Assembly (NCBI RefSeq): GCF_008011855.1
Contig: NZ_VOUX01000031.1
Span: 62,001 to 126,000, forward strand
Direction of reading: 5' to 3'
Source of the DNA: Serratia bockelmannii
GTDB taxonomy: Bacteria; Pseudomonadota; Gammaproteobacteria; Enterobacterales; Enterobacteriaceae
Length of the DNA stretch: 64,000 bases
In this document: positions 50,651 to 60,255 of the stretch, in pieces
Layout: each line of letters begins with the position of its first letter
How positions within the stretch are numbered: the stretch's first letter is position 1
The notes under the pieces: model-generated
The model's database searches: none
Told to the model about the DNA's origin: nothing
What the model saw: only the letters and a program-made list of their open reading frames with translations
Program-made: the position numbers and the translations under genes

Positions 50651-50941
50651 ATGCTGAAAGTGAATGAGTATTTTGCCGGAAAAGTGAAGTCTATCGGTTT
50701 TGACAGTAGCAGCATCGGTCTTACCAGCGTGGGCGTGATGGAAGAGGGCGAATACACCTTCTCCACCGCGCAGCCGGAAGAAATGACGGTGATCACTGGG
50801 GCGCTGAAAGTGCTGCTACCGGGCGCGCCGGACTGGCAGGTGTTTACGCCGGGTGAGAAGTTCTTCGTGCCGGGGCACAGCGAGTTCAACCTGCAGGTGG
50901 CCGACGCGACCGCCTATCTGTGCCGCTATCTGAGCAAATAA
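50651..50941 (+). CDS. ppnP: pyrimidine/purine nucleoside phosphorylase PpnP
   Basis: 96 residues, cupin fold (formerly YaiE, DUF1255). [96 protein letters not shown] shows the family beta-strand pattern with GEYTF, GAL and PxxGEKFFVPxxSEF. E. coli PpnP phosphorolyses several purine and pyrimidine nucleosides. It sits between aroM and rdgC as in E. coli. No strong ribosome site is visible. Confidence 0.92.
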   Translation: MLKVNEYFAGKVKSIGFDSSSIGLTSVGVMEEGEYTFSTAQPEEMTVITGALKVLLPGAPDWQVFTPGEKFFVPGHSEFNLQVADATAYLCRYLSK

Positions 50942-51006
50942 ACGTTGCTCGTTAGGGGAACGCAGGGCTCAGCGAAGGCTGGGCCCTGGTCGTTTCTGAG
51001 GCGGGA

Positions 51007-51918
51007 TTAACGCTGGGCTTCGCCGCCGAGCGCTTCGATGGTGTTTTTGATCAACGCCGCCAGCTCGCTGGTCATCAGGATAAAGTCGGCGTCAAAGCGC
51101 TGGGCGAAGTCGTCGCGATCGATGTCGTCGTTCTGCTCGCGCAGTGTGTCGGCGAACTTCAGGCGCTTGAGCGAGCCGTCGTCCGATAGCATCAGCTGAA
51201 TGCGCTCCTGCCAATCCACCGCCAGCTTGGTCACCAGCTTGCCGGCTTCGATATGCACCGCGATTTCGTCGCTGATCAGATTCTGTTTCTTGCAGCGGAT
51301 CACGCCGCCTTCTTCCAGAATCGCTTTCAATTCCGCTTCATCCTGAATGGCGAAGCCGGCCGGCATCTCGCCGGAACGCACCCATTCGGTCAGCGTCAGT
51401 TCGATCGGGCTTTCCATCGTCAGCGGCACCACCGGCAGCGAGCCGAGGCTCTTGCGCAGCAGCGCCAGCGTATCTTCGGCGCGTTTGGCGCTGGCGGCAT
51501 CGACCATGATCAGATCGTTGACGGTGTCGATCCACATGAAGGTCTGGTTGAAGCGGCTGAACGCGCGCGGCAGCAGGCTGTGCAGCACTTCGTCCTTCAG
51601 CGCGTCTTTCTCGGTTTTCTTCAGTTTGCGGTGTTGTTCCGCCTCCAGGCGCTCAATCTTGGCCTGCAGCTCTTGCTTGATGACCGGCGACGGCAGGATT
51701 TTCTCTTCCTTGCGCGCGCAGATGACGATCTGGCCGTTGACCGCGTGCGTCAGCGCATCGCTGTGCGAGCCCATCGGGGAGACCCAGCCAGTCTTCGCCA
51801 TGTCCTGGCTGCCGCACGGCGTGAAGGCGAATGCGCTGAGTTGTTTTTCCATTTCATCCGCGTTTAACGCCACTTCGCGGCTCAAACGGTAAACCATCAA
51901 ATTCTTAAACCACAGCAT
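51007..51918 (-). CDS. rdgC: recombination-associated protein RdgC
   Basis: 303 residues, the E. coli length. A ring-forming DNA-binding dimer that inhibits RecA filament function and is needed in recF or priA-linked repair backgrounds. Recognisable blocks: [85 protein letters not shown]. The start at 51918 matches the family; the frame extends 11 codons earlier. Divergent from mak, as in E. coli. Confidence 0.95.
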   Translation of the reverse strand: MLWFKNLMVYRLSREVALNADEMEKQLSAFAFTPCGSQDMAKTGWVSPMGSHSDALTHAVNGQIVICARKEEKILPSPVIKQELQAKIERLEAEQHRKLKKTEKDALKDEVLHSLLPRAFSRFNQTFMWIDTVNDLIMVDAASAKRAEDTLALLRKSLGSLPVVPLTMESPIELTLTEWVRSGEMPAGFAIQDEAELKAILEEGGVIRCKKQNLISDEIAVHIEAGKLVTKLAVDWQERIQLMLSDDGSLKRLKFADTLREQNDDIDRDDFAQRFDADFILMTSELAALIKNTIEALGGEAQR

Positions 51919-52134
51919 AATGTTATCCCTGGCTGGGCGTGCGCTCGGCACGCTGATTCGTCAAAAGCAGGGCGGCATGATAACGAATTGACGCTGAAAA
52001 ATCGCCCCATTCTCTCCGAATTGCGTTGCTTTACGCACCGAGAAAGGGCGGGGTGGAGGGTGGGAAACAGGTGATTCATCTGCGCGCTTACATTAGGCTG
52101 TGGCAACGCTACGTGGCATCGAGGAGAAAAATAC

Positions 52135-53049
52135 GTGCGCATTGGCATCGACTTGGGTGGGACGAAAATTGAAGTGATTGCGTTGGCGGACGACGGGCGG
52201 GAGCTGTTTCGCCATCGCATCGCCACGCCGCGCCATGACTATGGGCAAACCCTGGCGGCGATCGCCGGGCTGGTGAAGCTGGCGGAAGATCATACCGGCG
52301 AATTGGGATCGGTCGGGATCGGCATTCCCGGCACGCTGTCGCCGTTTACCGGGCGGGTGAAGAACGCCAACTCGGTATGGCTCAACGGCCAACCGCTGGA
52401 CAAGGATCTGTCGGCGCTGCTGGCGCGCGAGGTGCGTATCGCCAACGACGCCAACTGCCTGGCGGTGTCGGAAGCTACCGACGGCGCAGGCGCTGGCGCG
52501 AAAACGGTGTTCGCGGTCATTATCGGCACCGGCTGCGGCGCCGGCGTGGCGCTGAGCGGCCAGGCGCATTCTGGCGGCAATGGCATCGCCGGCGAGTGGG
52601 GCCACAACCCGCTGCCGTGGCAGGATGACGATGAGCTGCGTTACGCTCGCGACGTGCCGTGTTACTGCGGCAAGCCGGGCTGCATCGAAACCTTTATTTC
52701 CGGCACCGGTTTCGCTACCGACTATGCGCGCCTGAGCGGCAACGCGCTGCAAGGGCATGAGATCATGGCGCTGAGCGAGCGGGGCGATGCGCTGGCGGAG
52801 CAGGCGATCGTTCGCTACGAAATGCGGTTGGCGAAATCGCTGGCGCACGTGATCAACATGCTGGATCCGGACGTGGTGGTGCTCGGCGGCGGCATGAGCA
52901 ACGTGGATCGCCTGTACCGCACGGTGCCGCAGCGGGTGAAAAGTTGGGTATTTGGCGGCGAGTGTGAAACGCCGATCCGCAAGGCGGTTCACGGCGACTC
53001 CAGCGGCGTACGCGGTGCGGCCTGGCTGTGGCCGCAACAGCAGCGCTAA
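52135..53049 (+). CDS. mak: fructokinase Mak (ROK family)
   Basis: 304 residues. ATP-dependent phosphorylation of fructose (and weakly other hexoses). ROK motifs: ATP phosphate loop [13 protein letters not shown] at the N-terminus, [26 protein letters not shown] with the catalytic Asp, HNPLPW and the zinc cluster [15 protein letters not shown], then [11 protein letters not shown]. The start is GTG at 52135 with GAGGAG eight bases upstream. It is divergent from rdgC by 216 bp. A hairpin follows the stop. Confidence 0.93.
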   Translation: MRIGIDLGGTKIEVIALADDGRELFRHRIATPRHDYGQTLAAIAGLVKLAEDHTGELGSVGIGIPGTLSPFTGRVKNANSVWLNGQPLDKDLSALLAREVRIANDANCLAVSEATDGAGAGAKTVFAVIIGTGCGAGVALSGQAHSGGNGIAGEWGHNPLPWQDDDELRYARDVPCYCGKPGCIETFISGTGFATDYARLSGNALQGHEIMALSERGDALAEQAIVRYEMRLAKSLAHVINMLDPDVVVLGGGMSNVDRLYRTVPQRVKSWVFGGECETPIRKAVHGDSSGVRGAAWLWPQQQR

Positions 53050-53059
53050 ACGTTGCAGC

Positions 53060-53083
53060 AAAGCGCGAGGCTGCTCGCGCTTT
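53060..53083 (+). terminator. mak terminator
   Basis: AAAGCGCGAG (53060-53069), loop GCTG, CTCGCGCTTT (53074-53083). The 3' T stretch is only the end of the stem, so it is modest. Confidence 0.6.
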
Positions 53084-53094
53084 AAACCCTTCCC

Positions 53095-53140
53095 TGTACA
53101 AAAACTGGACGGCGTTTTATGATTTAGCTAACTTAGCTAA
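53095..53140 (+). promoter_or_regulatory. promoter and operator of the toxin-antitoxin pair
   Basis: TGTACA (53095-53100), 17-bp spacer, TATGAT (53118-53123) form a sigma70-type promoter. Right after the -10, the self-complementary octamer TTAGCTAA occurs twice (53124-53131 and 53133-53140), covering the expected transcription start; likely the Phd-type operator. Confidence 0.65.
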
Positions 53141-53151
53141 GGAGGACGCGT

Positions 53152-53385
53152 ATGTCGATTCAGGCCAATATGCACGAAGCCAAATCCAATCTGAGCCAGT
53201 TGGCGGACAGAGCCGCGGAGGGAGAAACCGTGATTATTGCAAAAGCAGGGAAGCCGTACGTACAGCTGGTCGCCATCAAGGGGGAAGCGCGCCGCCCTGG
53301 CGCCGCCAAGGGCAAGTTCACCGTGCCGGCGGATTTCAACGCCGAGGATGCGGCCATTGCGGCGTTGTTTGAGGGCGATGCATGA
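53152..53385 (+). CDS. type II antitoxin, Phd/YefM family
   Basis: 77 residues. The N-terminal DNA-binding part reads SIQANMHEAKSNLSQLADRAAEGETVIIAKAGKPYVQLVAI, the Phd/YefM hallmark; the C-terminal part (FTVPADFNAEDAAIAALFEGDA) is the acidic toxin-binding tail. It should neutralise the PIN toxin and repress its own promoter at the TTAGCTAA repeats. AAGGAGG stands eight bases before the ATG. It overlaps the toxin gene by 4 nt (ATGA). Confidence 0.9.
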   Translation: MSIQANMHEAKSNLSQLADRAAEGETVIIAKAGKPYVQLVAIKGEARRPGAAKGKFTVPADFNAEDAAIAALFEGDA

Positions 53386-53768
53386 AGCGCCTGTTGCTGG
53401 ATACCCACGCGTTGCTGTGGTGGCTGATCGATGACGCCTGCCTGGGCGCGAACGCCAAAAGGCAGATCGCCGATCCGGGCAATGCGGTGTACGTCAGCGC
53501 GGCCAGCATTTGGGAGATCTCGATCAAGCAGGCGCTGGGCAAACTGGCGCTGCCGGAAGATATCTTTGCGATCATCGAGGCCGAAGATTTTCTGTCGCTG
53601 CCGATGGACGCCTTTCACTGCCAACAGGCCGGGCAGTTGCCGCCCTATCATCAGGATCCTTTCGATCGCATGCTGATCGCACAGGCGCAGGCTGAAGGGC
53701 TGACGCTGGTCTCCGCCGACGCGGTGTTTCCGCAGTACGGCGTGCGGGTAGCCGACGCTCGCCGTTAA
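53382..53768 (+). CDS. type II toxin, PIN-domain ribonuclease (VapC-like)
   Basis: 128 residues. PIN domain acidic residues are visible: LLLDTHALLWWL (first Asp), WEISIKQALGKL (Glu), and DPFDRMLIAQAQAEGLTLVSADAVF (two Asp). It is a predicted Mg-dependent RNase that blocks translation unless bound by the antitoxin. The pairing of Phd-type antitoxin with PIN toxin is common. It ends 4 nt into the convergent antiterminator gene. Confidence 0.9.
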   Translation: MKRLLLDTHALLWWLIDDACLGANAKRQIADPGNAVYVSAASIWEISIKQALGKLALPEDIFAIIEAEDFLSLPMDAFHCQQAGQLPPYHQDPFDRMLIAQAQAEGLTLVSADAVFPQYGVRVADARR

Positions 53769-54613
53769 GCCGGCTTTTCCTCGCTTTCGCTGCGCACCCG
53801 TTCGATATGAATGGTCAGAAACATCATCTCTTCCGTGGTGAGCTGATGCTGATAGTGCTTTTCGATGTGGCGGTTGATCTTACCGGCGCAGGCGAATGAC
53901 TCACGGTACTTCTCTTTCACCACCTGATAGAGCGAGTCGTCGTCGCTGTCGACGTAGTTTTTCCCCAGCAGGCGCTGGGCGAAGAATTTCAAATGGGTGA
54001 CGAAACGGTGGTAGCTCAGGGATTCCTCGTTGTAATCAAAGCGGAAATGGTATTTGACCAGGTTGAGGATCTCTTGCATCACGCGGGTAATATGCAGCGT
54101 GTTGTGCATCTCGTCGTTAAGCTGGGCGTTGACCAGGTGTAGGGCGATAAATCCGGCTTCGTCCTCCGGCAACGCGGTGTCCAGCCGTTGGGCGATCAGG
54201 GCCAGCGCCTCCAGCCCGACGGCGAACTCGGCCGGATAGAGCTTTTTAATCTCCCACAGCAACGCATTTTTGATATCCAGCCCTTGCGCATGGCGCTGCA
54301 GGGCGAAGTGGATGTGATCGGTCAGCGTGATGTAGACGATGTTATGCAACTTGCCCGGCAGGCGTTCGCGGGCGAGAGTAATGATCTTGTCGGCGGTGGT
54401 GACGCAGGCTAATGGGATCTCGGCGAGCAGCTCTTTATAGCGCTCGGCGGTTTCTCCGCCGTTATGGGTGAATACCTTTTCGATCAGGCTTTCGTCCAGC
54501 GTATCGCCGGGCTTCTTTTTAAAGCCGATTCCTTTTCCCATCACCACCGTCTCTTCCTGACGGTCGTCCAGCGTAATCACCACGTTATTATTGAGTATTT
54601 TAGCGATTTTCAT
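53765..54613 (-). CDS. BglG/LicT-family transcriptional antiterminator (orphan)
   Basis: 282 residues. RNA-binding CAT domain (about 1-58: MKIAKILNNNVVITLDDRQEETVVMGKGIGFKKKPGDTLD), PRD1 (about 70-165, His100 in LTDHIHFAL, His159 in FIALHLVNAQ) and PRD2 (about 172-282, with SLSYHRFVTHLKFF and FLTIHIERV). These histidines are phosphorylated by a PTS enzyme II and HPr. It binds a RAT in its own leader to prevent termination. No bglF/bglB-type PTS or glucosidase gene lies in the window; its 3' neighbour is the toxin-antitoxin pair, so it looks orphaned. Confidence 0.9.
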   Translation of the reverse strand: MKIAKILNNNVVITLDDRQEETVVMGKGIGFKKKPGDTLDESLIEKVFTHNGGETAERYKELLAEIPLACVTTADKIITLARERLPGKLHNIVYITLTDHIHFALQRHAQGLDIKNALLWEIKKLYPAEFAVGLEALALIAQRLDTALPEDEAGFIALHLVNAQLNDEMHNTLHITRVMQEILNLVKYHFRFDYNEESLSYHRFVTHLKFFAQRLLGKNYVDSDDDSLYQVVKEKYRESFACAGKINRHIEKHYQHQLTTEEMMFLTIHIERVRSESEEKPA

Positions 54614-54644
54614 GGTTTTTCCCGGTGTTTCAGCATCCTGAAAA

Positions 54645-54687
54645 CGAAAAAACCTGACGCCCGGAAGCGATCCCGGGTGTCAGGTTT
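54645..54687 (-). terminator. leader terminator of the antiterminator gene
   Basis: On the minus strand, AACCTGACACCCGG (54686-54673) pairs with CCGGGCGTCAGGTT (54664-54651; one G-U pair), followed by TTTTTTCG. It ends about 35 nt before the start codon and shares AAACCTGA with the 3' part of the RAT, as required for mutually exclusive folding. Confidence 0.75.
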
Positions 54688-54749
54688 TGCCTGTATTTTA
54701 TGTTTCTTCCCTGCGGCCCTGAGCGGCGGAGGGGATACAGTAACAATCC
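54680..54749 (-). promoter_or_regulatory. split RAT (ribonucleic antiterminator) in the bglG-like leader
   Basis: The two conserved halves of a BglG/SacY-type RAT are both present on the minus strand: GGATTGTTACTG (54749-54738) and CAGGCAAAACCTGA (54693-54680). In E. coli bgl they are about 6 nt apart; here 44 nt separate them. That insert could fold as an inner arm (TCCC...GGGA). Confidence 0.65.
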
Positions 54750-54845
54750 TATTATGTTGGCATAATAACCCGTGCCCGCCGCGGCTCAACGCTTTTCACT
54801 GCGGAGTGCCGCCGCGGTCACACTTCTGCGCCGCGCGCCGCGGGA

Positions 54846-57800
54846 TCATTCCAGCCTGAAATGCGCCTCCAGCCGGCTGACGCCGAGCCCGTTGACCTTT
54901 TTCACCTTGATCTGCACCGGAATACGTTCTTTCATCGCCTCGACGTGGCTGATCACGCCGATGGTTTTGCCGGAGGCATTCAGGCTGTCCAGCGCATCCA
55001 GCGCGGTATCGAGGGTTTCGGCGTCTAGCGTGCCGAAGCCTTCGTCGAGGAACAGCGAGTCGATGCTGGTTTTGTGGCTGACCAGATCGGACAACGCCAG
55101 CGCCAGCGCCAGGCTGACCAGGAAGCTCTCACCGCCGGACAGGGTGCGGGTATCGCGCAGCGCGTCCGCCTGCCAGGTGTCCACCACCTGCAGCTCCAGC
55201 GCATCGCTGGTTTTGCGCTGAAGCAGGTAGCGCCCATGCAGCCGGCCGAGTTGCTGGTTAGCCAGATAGACCAGATGATCGAGCGTTAACCCCTGAGCGA
55301 AGCGGCGGAACTTGTCGCCTTCTTTCGAGCCGATCAGCTGGTTGAGGTAGCTCCAGTCGTCGTAGTCTTGCTGACTGCGGGCGATCTGCTCGAACAGCGC
55401 CTGCTGATTAAGGCGACGGGCGGCGTCGCTTTCCAACTGGTTGCGCAGTTCACCCTGGCGCAGCTGCAACGTTTTCAACTGCTGTGCCAACTCGGCCAGC
55501 GATTGGGTGAGCGCGTCGAGATCCGTGTTGGCTTCATCCACCCCCTCAGGGCGGTTCAGCCGATGCTGCTCCAGCGTTTGCGTCGCCTGCGTCAGCAGGG
55601 CCGCGGCCTCTACCTGCCGCTGTTGCAGTTGCTCTCTACGCTGCTGCAATTCGCGGCGCAGTGTGTCGTCCAGCAGCGCGGCGGTGAAGGCGGTTTCATC
55701 AGCGAATTCGCTGTCGGCCAGCGCCTGCTGCCACTGCTGCTGCGCCTGCTGCAGCCGCTCCTGCATCTGGGTGTGCTGTTGTTGTAACCCGGCCTGCTGG
55801 CCGGTCAGGCGCTCGCGCAGTTCCTGCGCCTTTTGCCACTGTTCGGCGGCCTGTAAGCTGGCCTGTTCACAGGCGGTTTGTTTGGCGCGCAGCTGTTCCC
55901 GCACCTCGGCGACCCGCTGTTCGCCGAACAGCGCCAGCCGCTGCGCGCGCCGCTCTGCGAGAGTTTTCTCGCCTTCCTGCCAGCGTTGTTGCAGGTCTTG
56001 CTGCTGTTGCAGGCTGTCGGCATAGGTTTTCTGCAGCAGCGTAAAGCGCTCTTCGAGCAGCGCCAGCTGTTGCTGCGCCTGCTGCTGCTGCGTTTGCAGA
56101 GCGGCGAGCGCGTCTTTTGCCTGTTGTACTGCCTGCGCCGCCTGTTCATGCTGCTGCAGCGCGTGCTGCCCGCGCCGCTCTTCATCGTCGCAACCGCTCA
56201 GCCAGGCGCTGAGTCGCTCGCTCTCCGCCAGCGTAAAGTCGAACGCCAGCGGTGCGCTGAGCTGCTGCCACTGCTGCTGTTGGGCAGCCAACTGCTGTTC
56301 ATCCTGCGCGATGGTTTGCTGCTGGCGTTGTTGCTGTTCCTGCAGGCCTTCGCAGCGGGTACGCAACTCGGTGCCCTGGGTTTGCAGTTTCTCGGCGAGA
56401 GTACGCATCTCAACCAAACGCTGTTCCGTGGCCGAAGGCTGTACAGCCTGATACTGCTCTACTGCTGGATGGCTGGTGGAACCGCACAGTGGGCAGGGGG
56501 CACCGCTTTGCAGCAGGGCGCGCTCCGCTTCCAGACTGACGATGCGTTTTTCCAGTTCGTGGATCTGCTCCACTTCCTGCAGCTGCGCCTTGTGCTGTTT
56601 GAATTGCTGACGCGCGCTCTCCAACTGCTGTTGCAGCCCGGCGAGCTGCGTTTGCCGCTCGGCGTGCTCCGCCTGTTGCCTAGCCAGACGCTCGCGGGTC
56701 TGACGGTTAAGGGACGCCAGAGTAAACAGCTGCTGGCGTGTTGGGCGCAGATCCGCCAGGGCGCTCAGGCGTTGGCGCAGCGGGGCCAACGGCGTTTGCG
56801 CCTCCAGCGCCTGTTGCTGCTGTTGTTGAACGGCCAGCGCTTCGTTCAGCGCGTTCAACTGCTGCTGATGTAGTGCGCCCTGTGCCGTCAGCTGGCTGCG
56901 CTGAGCGGTGAGCTTCTCCAGCGTAGTTTGCTGCTGGGCGCACTGCTGCGTGGTGGCATCGGCGGCCTGTCGTCGCTCGGCCTGTGTCGACTGCAGTTGG
57001 GCTATTTGGTGGTCGAGCGGAGCGACTTGCTCATCGATCAGCTGTTGCTGCTGCTGCATATACTCGGCATGGGTTTGCTGCGCCAGGCGGGCTTTTTCCA
57101 CCGCCTGCTGCAGCGGCGCCAGCTGCGCCGAGTGCTGTTCCTGTTGCTGCGTCAGCTGGGCTGCCTGCTGTTGTATCGTCTGCAGTTCGGCGCGGCAGCG
57201 ATCGCGTTCGCCGCGCAGCGGCCGCAATTTCTCGGCCGGTTCGCTGAGCGCCAGCTGCTGCAGCTGCGGGGCGGCCTCTGCCTGCTCGCGCTGGGCGGTT
57301 TCCAGCCGCCGTTGACCCTCGCCTTGCTGTTGCCGGAGGCGTTGCCATTGCTGCAGCCAGCTCAGCGCCTGTTGCTGTCGCTGGGTTTGCTCGCCGAGGG
57401 CGATTTCCTGCGCGCTCAGCGCCGTCAGCTGTTCGGTCAGAGACTGGCGCTGCTCGTCGTTCAGCAGTTCGATGCCGCTGGCGCGTTGGTGTAACCCATC
57501 CAGGTCGGTTTTGGCCTGCTTGTGCGACTCGAACACCTGTTCGGACAGTCGCCCATAGATTTCGGTGCCGGTCAGCTCTTCCAGCAGTTCGGCGCGATCG
57601 TTGGCATCGGCATTGAGGAAGGCGGCGAACTGCCCCTGAGACAGCATCATCGATTTGGTGAAGCGGCCAAAGTCCAGCCCGGTGATGGCTGCGGTAAGCT
57701 CCAGCTTGTCGCGCACCTTGTCCGCCAGGATCTTGCCGTCCTCGCGGCGCGCCAATTCGACCTTCGGCGCCTGCAGATTGCCGTCCGGCGCATTCTTGGC

Positions 57801-58097
57801 GCGGCGCTGGCTCCAGAAGGCGCGATAGCCGACGCCCTTGACCTCGAATTCGACCTCCGCCAGCGATTCGGCGGTGTGGCGGGTCATCAGTTCATTCTGG
57901 CTCGGCGTGACGTTGAGGCGCGGCGTCTGGTGGTACAGCGCCAGGCAAATGGCGTCCAGCAGGGTGGTTTTGCCCGCGCCGGTCGGGCCGGTAATGGCGA
58001 ACAGGCCGTTGCTGGCGAACGGCTCGGCGGTGAAGTCAATTTTCCATTCGCCCTGCAGCGAGTTGAGGTTTTTTAACCGCAGGCTGAGGATCTTCAT
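54846..58097 (-). CDS. sbcC: nuclease subunit SbcC (SMC-like ATPase)
   Basis: 1083 residues, slightly longer than E. coli SbcC (1048). Rad50-like: Walker [12 protein letters not shown] (about 35-45), a very Gln-rich coiled coil (about 190-860) with the zinc hook CPLC around residue 534, signature [21 protein letters not shown], and Walker [14 protein letters not shown]. With SbcD it cleaves hairpins and palindromes at stalled or collapsed replication forks. The gene starts inside the end of sbcD (4 nt overlap). Confidence 0.96.
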   Translation of the reverse strand: MKILSLRLKNLNSLQGEWKIDFTAEPFASNGLFAITGPTGAGKTTLLDAICLALYHQTPRLNVTPSQNELMTRHTAESLAEVEFEVKGVGYRAFWSQRRAKNAPDGNLQAPKVELARREDGKILADKVRDKLELTAAITGLDFGRFTKSMMLSQGQFAAFLNADANDRAELLEELTGTEIYGRLSEQVFESHKQAKTDLDGLHQRASGIELLNDEQRQSLTEQLTALSAQEIALGEQTQRQQQALSWLQQWQRLRQQQGEGQRRLETAQREQAEAAPQLQQLALSEPAEKLRPLRGERDRCRAELQTIQQQAAQLTQQQEQHSAQLAPLQQAVEKARLAQQTHAEYMQQQQQLIDEQVAPLDHQIAQLQSTQAERRQAADATTQQCAQQQTTLEKLTAQRSQLTAQGALHQQQLNALNEALAVQQQQQQALEAQTPLAPLRQRLSALADLRPTRQQLFTLASLNRQTRERLARQQAEHAERQTQLAGLQQQLESARQQFKQHKAQLQEVEQIHELEKRIVSLEAERALLQSGAPCPLCGSTSHPAVEQYQAVQPSATEQRLVEMRTLAEKLQTQGTELRTRCEGLQEQQQRQQQTIAQDEQQLAAQQQQWQQLSAPLAFDFTLAESERLSAWLSGCDDEERRGQHALQQHEQAAQAVQQAKDALAALQTQQQQAQQQLALLEERFTLLQKTYADSLQQQQDLQQRWQEGEKTLAERRAQRLALFGEQRVAEVREQLRAKQTACEQASLQAAEQWQKAQELRERLTGQQAGLQQQHTQMQERLQQAQQQWQQALADSEFADETAFTAALLDDTLRRELQQRREQLQQRQVEAAALLTQATQTLEQHRLNRPEGVDEANTDLDALTQSLAELAQQLKTLQLRQGELRNQLESDAARRLNQQALFEQIARSQQDYDDWSYLNQLIGSKEGDKFRRFAQGLTLDHLVYLANQQLGRLHGRYLLQRKTSDALELQVVDTWQADALRDTRTLSGGESFLVSLALALALSDLVSHKTSIDSLFLDEGFGTLDAETLDTALDALDSLNASGKTIGVISHVEAMKERIPVQIKVKKVNGLGVSRLEAHFRLE

Positions 58098-59326
58098 GGG
58101 TTGGTCTCCTCAGGATTGTGCTGCACCGCATCGACCACCTGGCGGAACAGTTGGTGCATCCGCCGTTGGCGTGCTTCGGGCATGTCGGCCTCCTGCGCCA
58201 GGCGCCGTTCGAACACCTCGTTGACGCTCAGTTCGTTCAGCGTTTCCTTATCCTGCTGCGCGATTGCCTGGCGGCGCTGCTCTTTGCTGCGCCGCAACAG
58301 CACCACTTCCACCGGCAGCTCATCCGCCATCAGTTGGATGCGGCGCTGAATATCGCTGAGGTAGTCCTGCGTCGCCACTTCGATATCCAGCCACACCGGC
58401 AGCTCGCCGGCATAGTCGGCAAATTGCTGCAGTTGCCGTTCGATCTCGGCCAGATCCCCTTTGATCAGCTGCATGGGCTGGAACTGCGGGATCGTTAACG
58501 CATCTACCTGCTGGAGGGCTCCGTCGGCGAAATCGACCAGGAAGACGCTTTTGGCTTTGCCCAGCTCATCGAAGCTGAGCGGGATCGGTGAGCCGCTATA
58601 GCGAATATGCTCTGACTTGGCGACGTTCTGCGCGCGGTGAATGTGGCCGAGCGCGATGTAATCGGCGGGCGGGAAGGCCTGCGCCGGGAAGGCGTCCAGA
58701 GTGCCGATATAGATGTCGCGCACCGAGTCGGAGGTGGTGACGCCGACGGTGGTCAGGTGGCCGGTGGCGACGATCGGCAGCGGCAAGCCCAGCTGGTCGC
58801 GGCGCTCGCAGGCCGCCTGATACAGCGTCTGATAATGTTCGGCGATGGCTTCCTGCAGCGCCTGCTGTTTCTGCGCGCCGGATTCGCCGGCGCGGCTGGT
58901 AAGCAGATCGCGCGGCCGTAGGAACGGGATGGCGCACAGCACCGCGCCCGGCTGGCCGTCGCGCTGGTTAAGCACCACGATCTGCTGTTCGGCCGCGCCT
59001 TGCGCGCTCGCGATCACCGTGGTGTTCAGGCAGGAGAGCAGTTCCCGCGATTCGTTCAGCGTCGCCACCGAATCGTGGTTGCCGCCCAACACGACCAACT
59101 GGCAGCCGGTGCGCTGTAGTTCCACCACGAAGCGGTTGTACAGCTCGCGGGCATAGCTGGGCGGTGAGCCGGTATCGAACAGATCCCCGGCGACGATCAG
59201 CGCATCCACCTGTTGCTGTTCGATCTGTTCGATCAGCCAGTTCAGAAAAGCCTGGTGCTCGGCGGCGCGGCTTTTGGTGAAAAAGTACTGGCCAAGGTGC
59301 CAGTCAGAGGTGTGGATCAGGCGCAT
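58094..59326 (-). CDS. sbcD: nuclease subunit SbcD
   Basis: 410 residues, Mre11-like metallophosphoesterase. Motifs: HTSDWHLGQ (residues 5-13), [27 protein letters not shown], and GHIHRAQNV. It is the Mn-dependent exo/endonuclease that works with SbcC. It is transcribed before sbcC. Its start faces phoB across 215 bp that contain the Pho box. Confidence 0.96.
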   Translation of the reverse strand: MRLIHTSDWHLGQYFFTKSRAAEHQAFLNWLIEQIEQQQVDALIVAGDLFDTGSPPSYARELYNRFVVELQRTGCQLVVLGGNHDSVATLNESRELLSCLNTTVIASAQGAAEQQIVVLNQRDGQPGAVLCAIPFLRPRDLLTSRAGESGAQKQQALQEAIAEHYQTLYQAACERRDQLGLPLPIVATGHLTTVGVTTSDSVRDIYIGTLDAFPAQAFPPADYIALGHIHRAQNVAKSEHIRYSGSPIPLSFDELGKAKSVFLVDFADGALQQVDALTIPQFQPMQLIKGDLAEIERQLQQFADYAGELPVWLDIEVATQDYLSDIQRRIQLMADELPVEVVLLRRSKEQRRQAIAQQDKETLNELSVNEVFERRLAQEADMPEARQRRMHQLFRQVVDAVQHNPEETNP

Positions 59327-59468
59327 GACACTCCCGGATGCAAAGATAATGGCGATGATTATAAAGGCCGCGGCGGCGGCTGTCCCGGCGCAATGATGAT
59401 GACAACCGGATGATTTTTCTTTACTGCGGGAAATAATCGCTATGCTTACTGCCTATAACGGCCGGTTT

Positions 59469-59501
59469 TTTTCATAAAAGTGTCACAAAACTGACGCATA
59501 A
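59469..59501 (+). promoter_or_regulatory. Pho box upstream of phoB
   Basis: Three 11-bp tandem units: TTTTCATAAAA (59469-59479), GTGTCACAAAA (59480-59490), CTGACGCATAA (59491-59501), the same layout as the E. coli phoB Pho box. The third unit blends into CATAAT, the likely -10. Confidence 0.85.
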
Positions 59502-59541
59502 TGGCGCCCGAAAAGTCGCTAACACATTGGCAGGATTGACG

Positions 59542-60231
59542 ATGGCAAGACGCATACTGGTGGTGGAAGACGAAGCGCCGATCCGTGAGATGGTGTGCTT
59601 TGTGTTGGAACAAAATGGTTACCAACCGTTGGAAGCCGAGGATTATGACAGCGCCGTGACGCGTCTGTCTGAGCCGTTCCCTGATTTGGTGTTGCTTGAC
59701 TGGATGTTGCCCGGCGGTTCCGGCATTCAGTTTATCAAACATATGAAGCGCGAAGCGCTGACCCGCGATATTCCGGTCATGATGCTGACCGCGCGCGGGG
59801 AAGAGGAAGACCGCGTGCGCGGCCTGGAAGTGGGGGCGGATGATTACATTACCAAGCCGTTCTCGCCCAAGGAGCTGGTGGCGCGCATCAAGGCGGTCAT
59901 GCGCCGCATTTCACCGATGGCGGTGGAAGAAGTGATTGAAATGCAAGGCCTGAGCCTGGACCCGTCCTCCCACCGCGTGATGGCGAACGATCAGGCGTTG
60001 GACATGGGGCCGACCGAGTTCAAGCTGCTGCACTTCTTTATGACCCACCCGGAGCGGGTTTATAGCCGTGAGCAGTTGCTTAATCACGTCTGGGGCACTA
60101 ACGTTTATGTGGAAGACCGTACCGTTGACGTGCATATCCGTCGGCTCCGCAAAGCGTTAGAAACCAGTGGGCATGATAAAATGGTTCAAACCGTTCGGGG
60201 CACCGGCTACCGGTTCTCAACGCGCTACTGA
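59542..60231 (+). CDS. phoB: phosphate regulon response regulator PhoB
   Basis: 229 residues, the E. coli length and almost the same sequence. Receiver domain (1-~120) with acidic pocket DED and phosphoacceptor Asp53 ([12 protein letters not shown]), then the OmpR-type winged-helix domain (about 130-229: [52 protein letters not shown]). It activates pst, phoA and others under phosphate limitation. The frame opens at 59527 but the start [11 protein letters not shown] at 59542 is canonical. Confidence 0.97.
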   Translation: MARRILVVEDEAPIREMVCFVLEQNGYQPLEAEDYDSAVTRLSEPFPDLVLLDWMLPGGSGIQFIKHMKREALTRDIPVMMLTARGEEEDRVRGLEVGADDYITKPFSPKELVARIKAVMRRISPMAVEEVIEMQGLSLDPSSHRVMANDQALDMGPTEFKLLHFFMTHPERVYSREQLLNHVWGTNVYVEDRTVDVHIRRLRKALETSGHDKMVQTVRGTGYRFSTRY

Positions 60232-60255
60232 TCGCGCTGCGCTGGAGAATATGCC

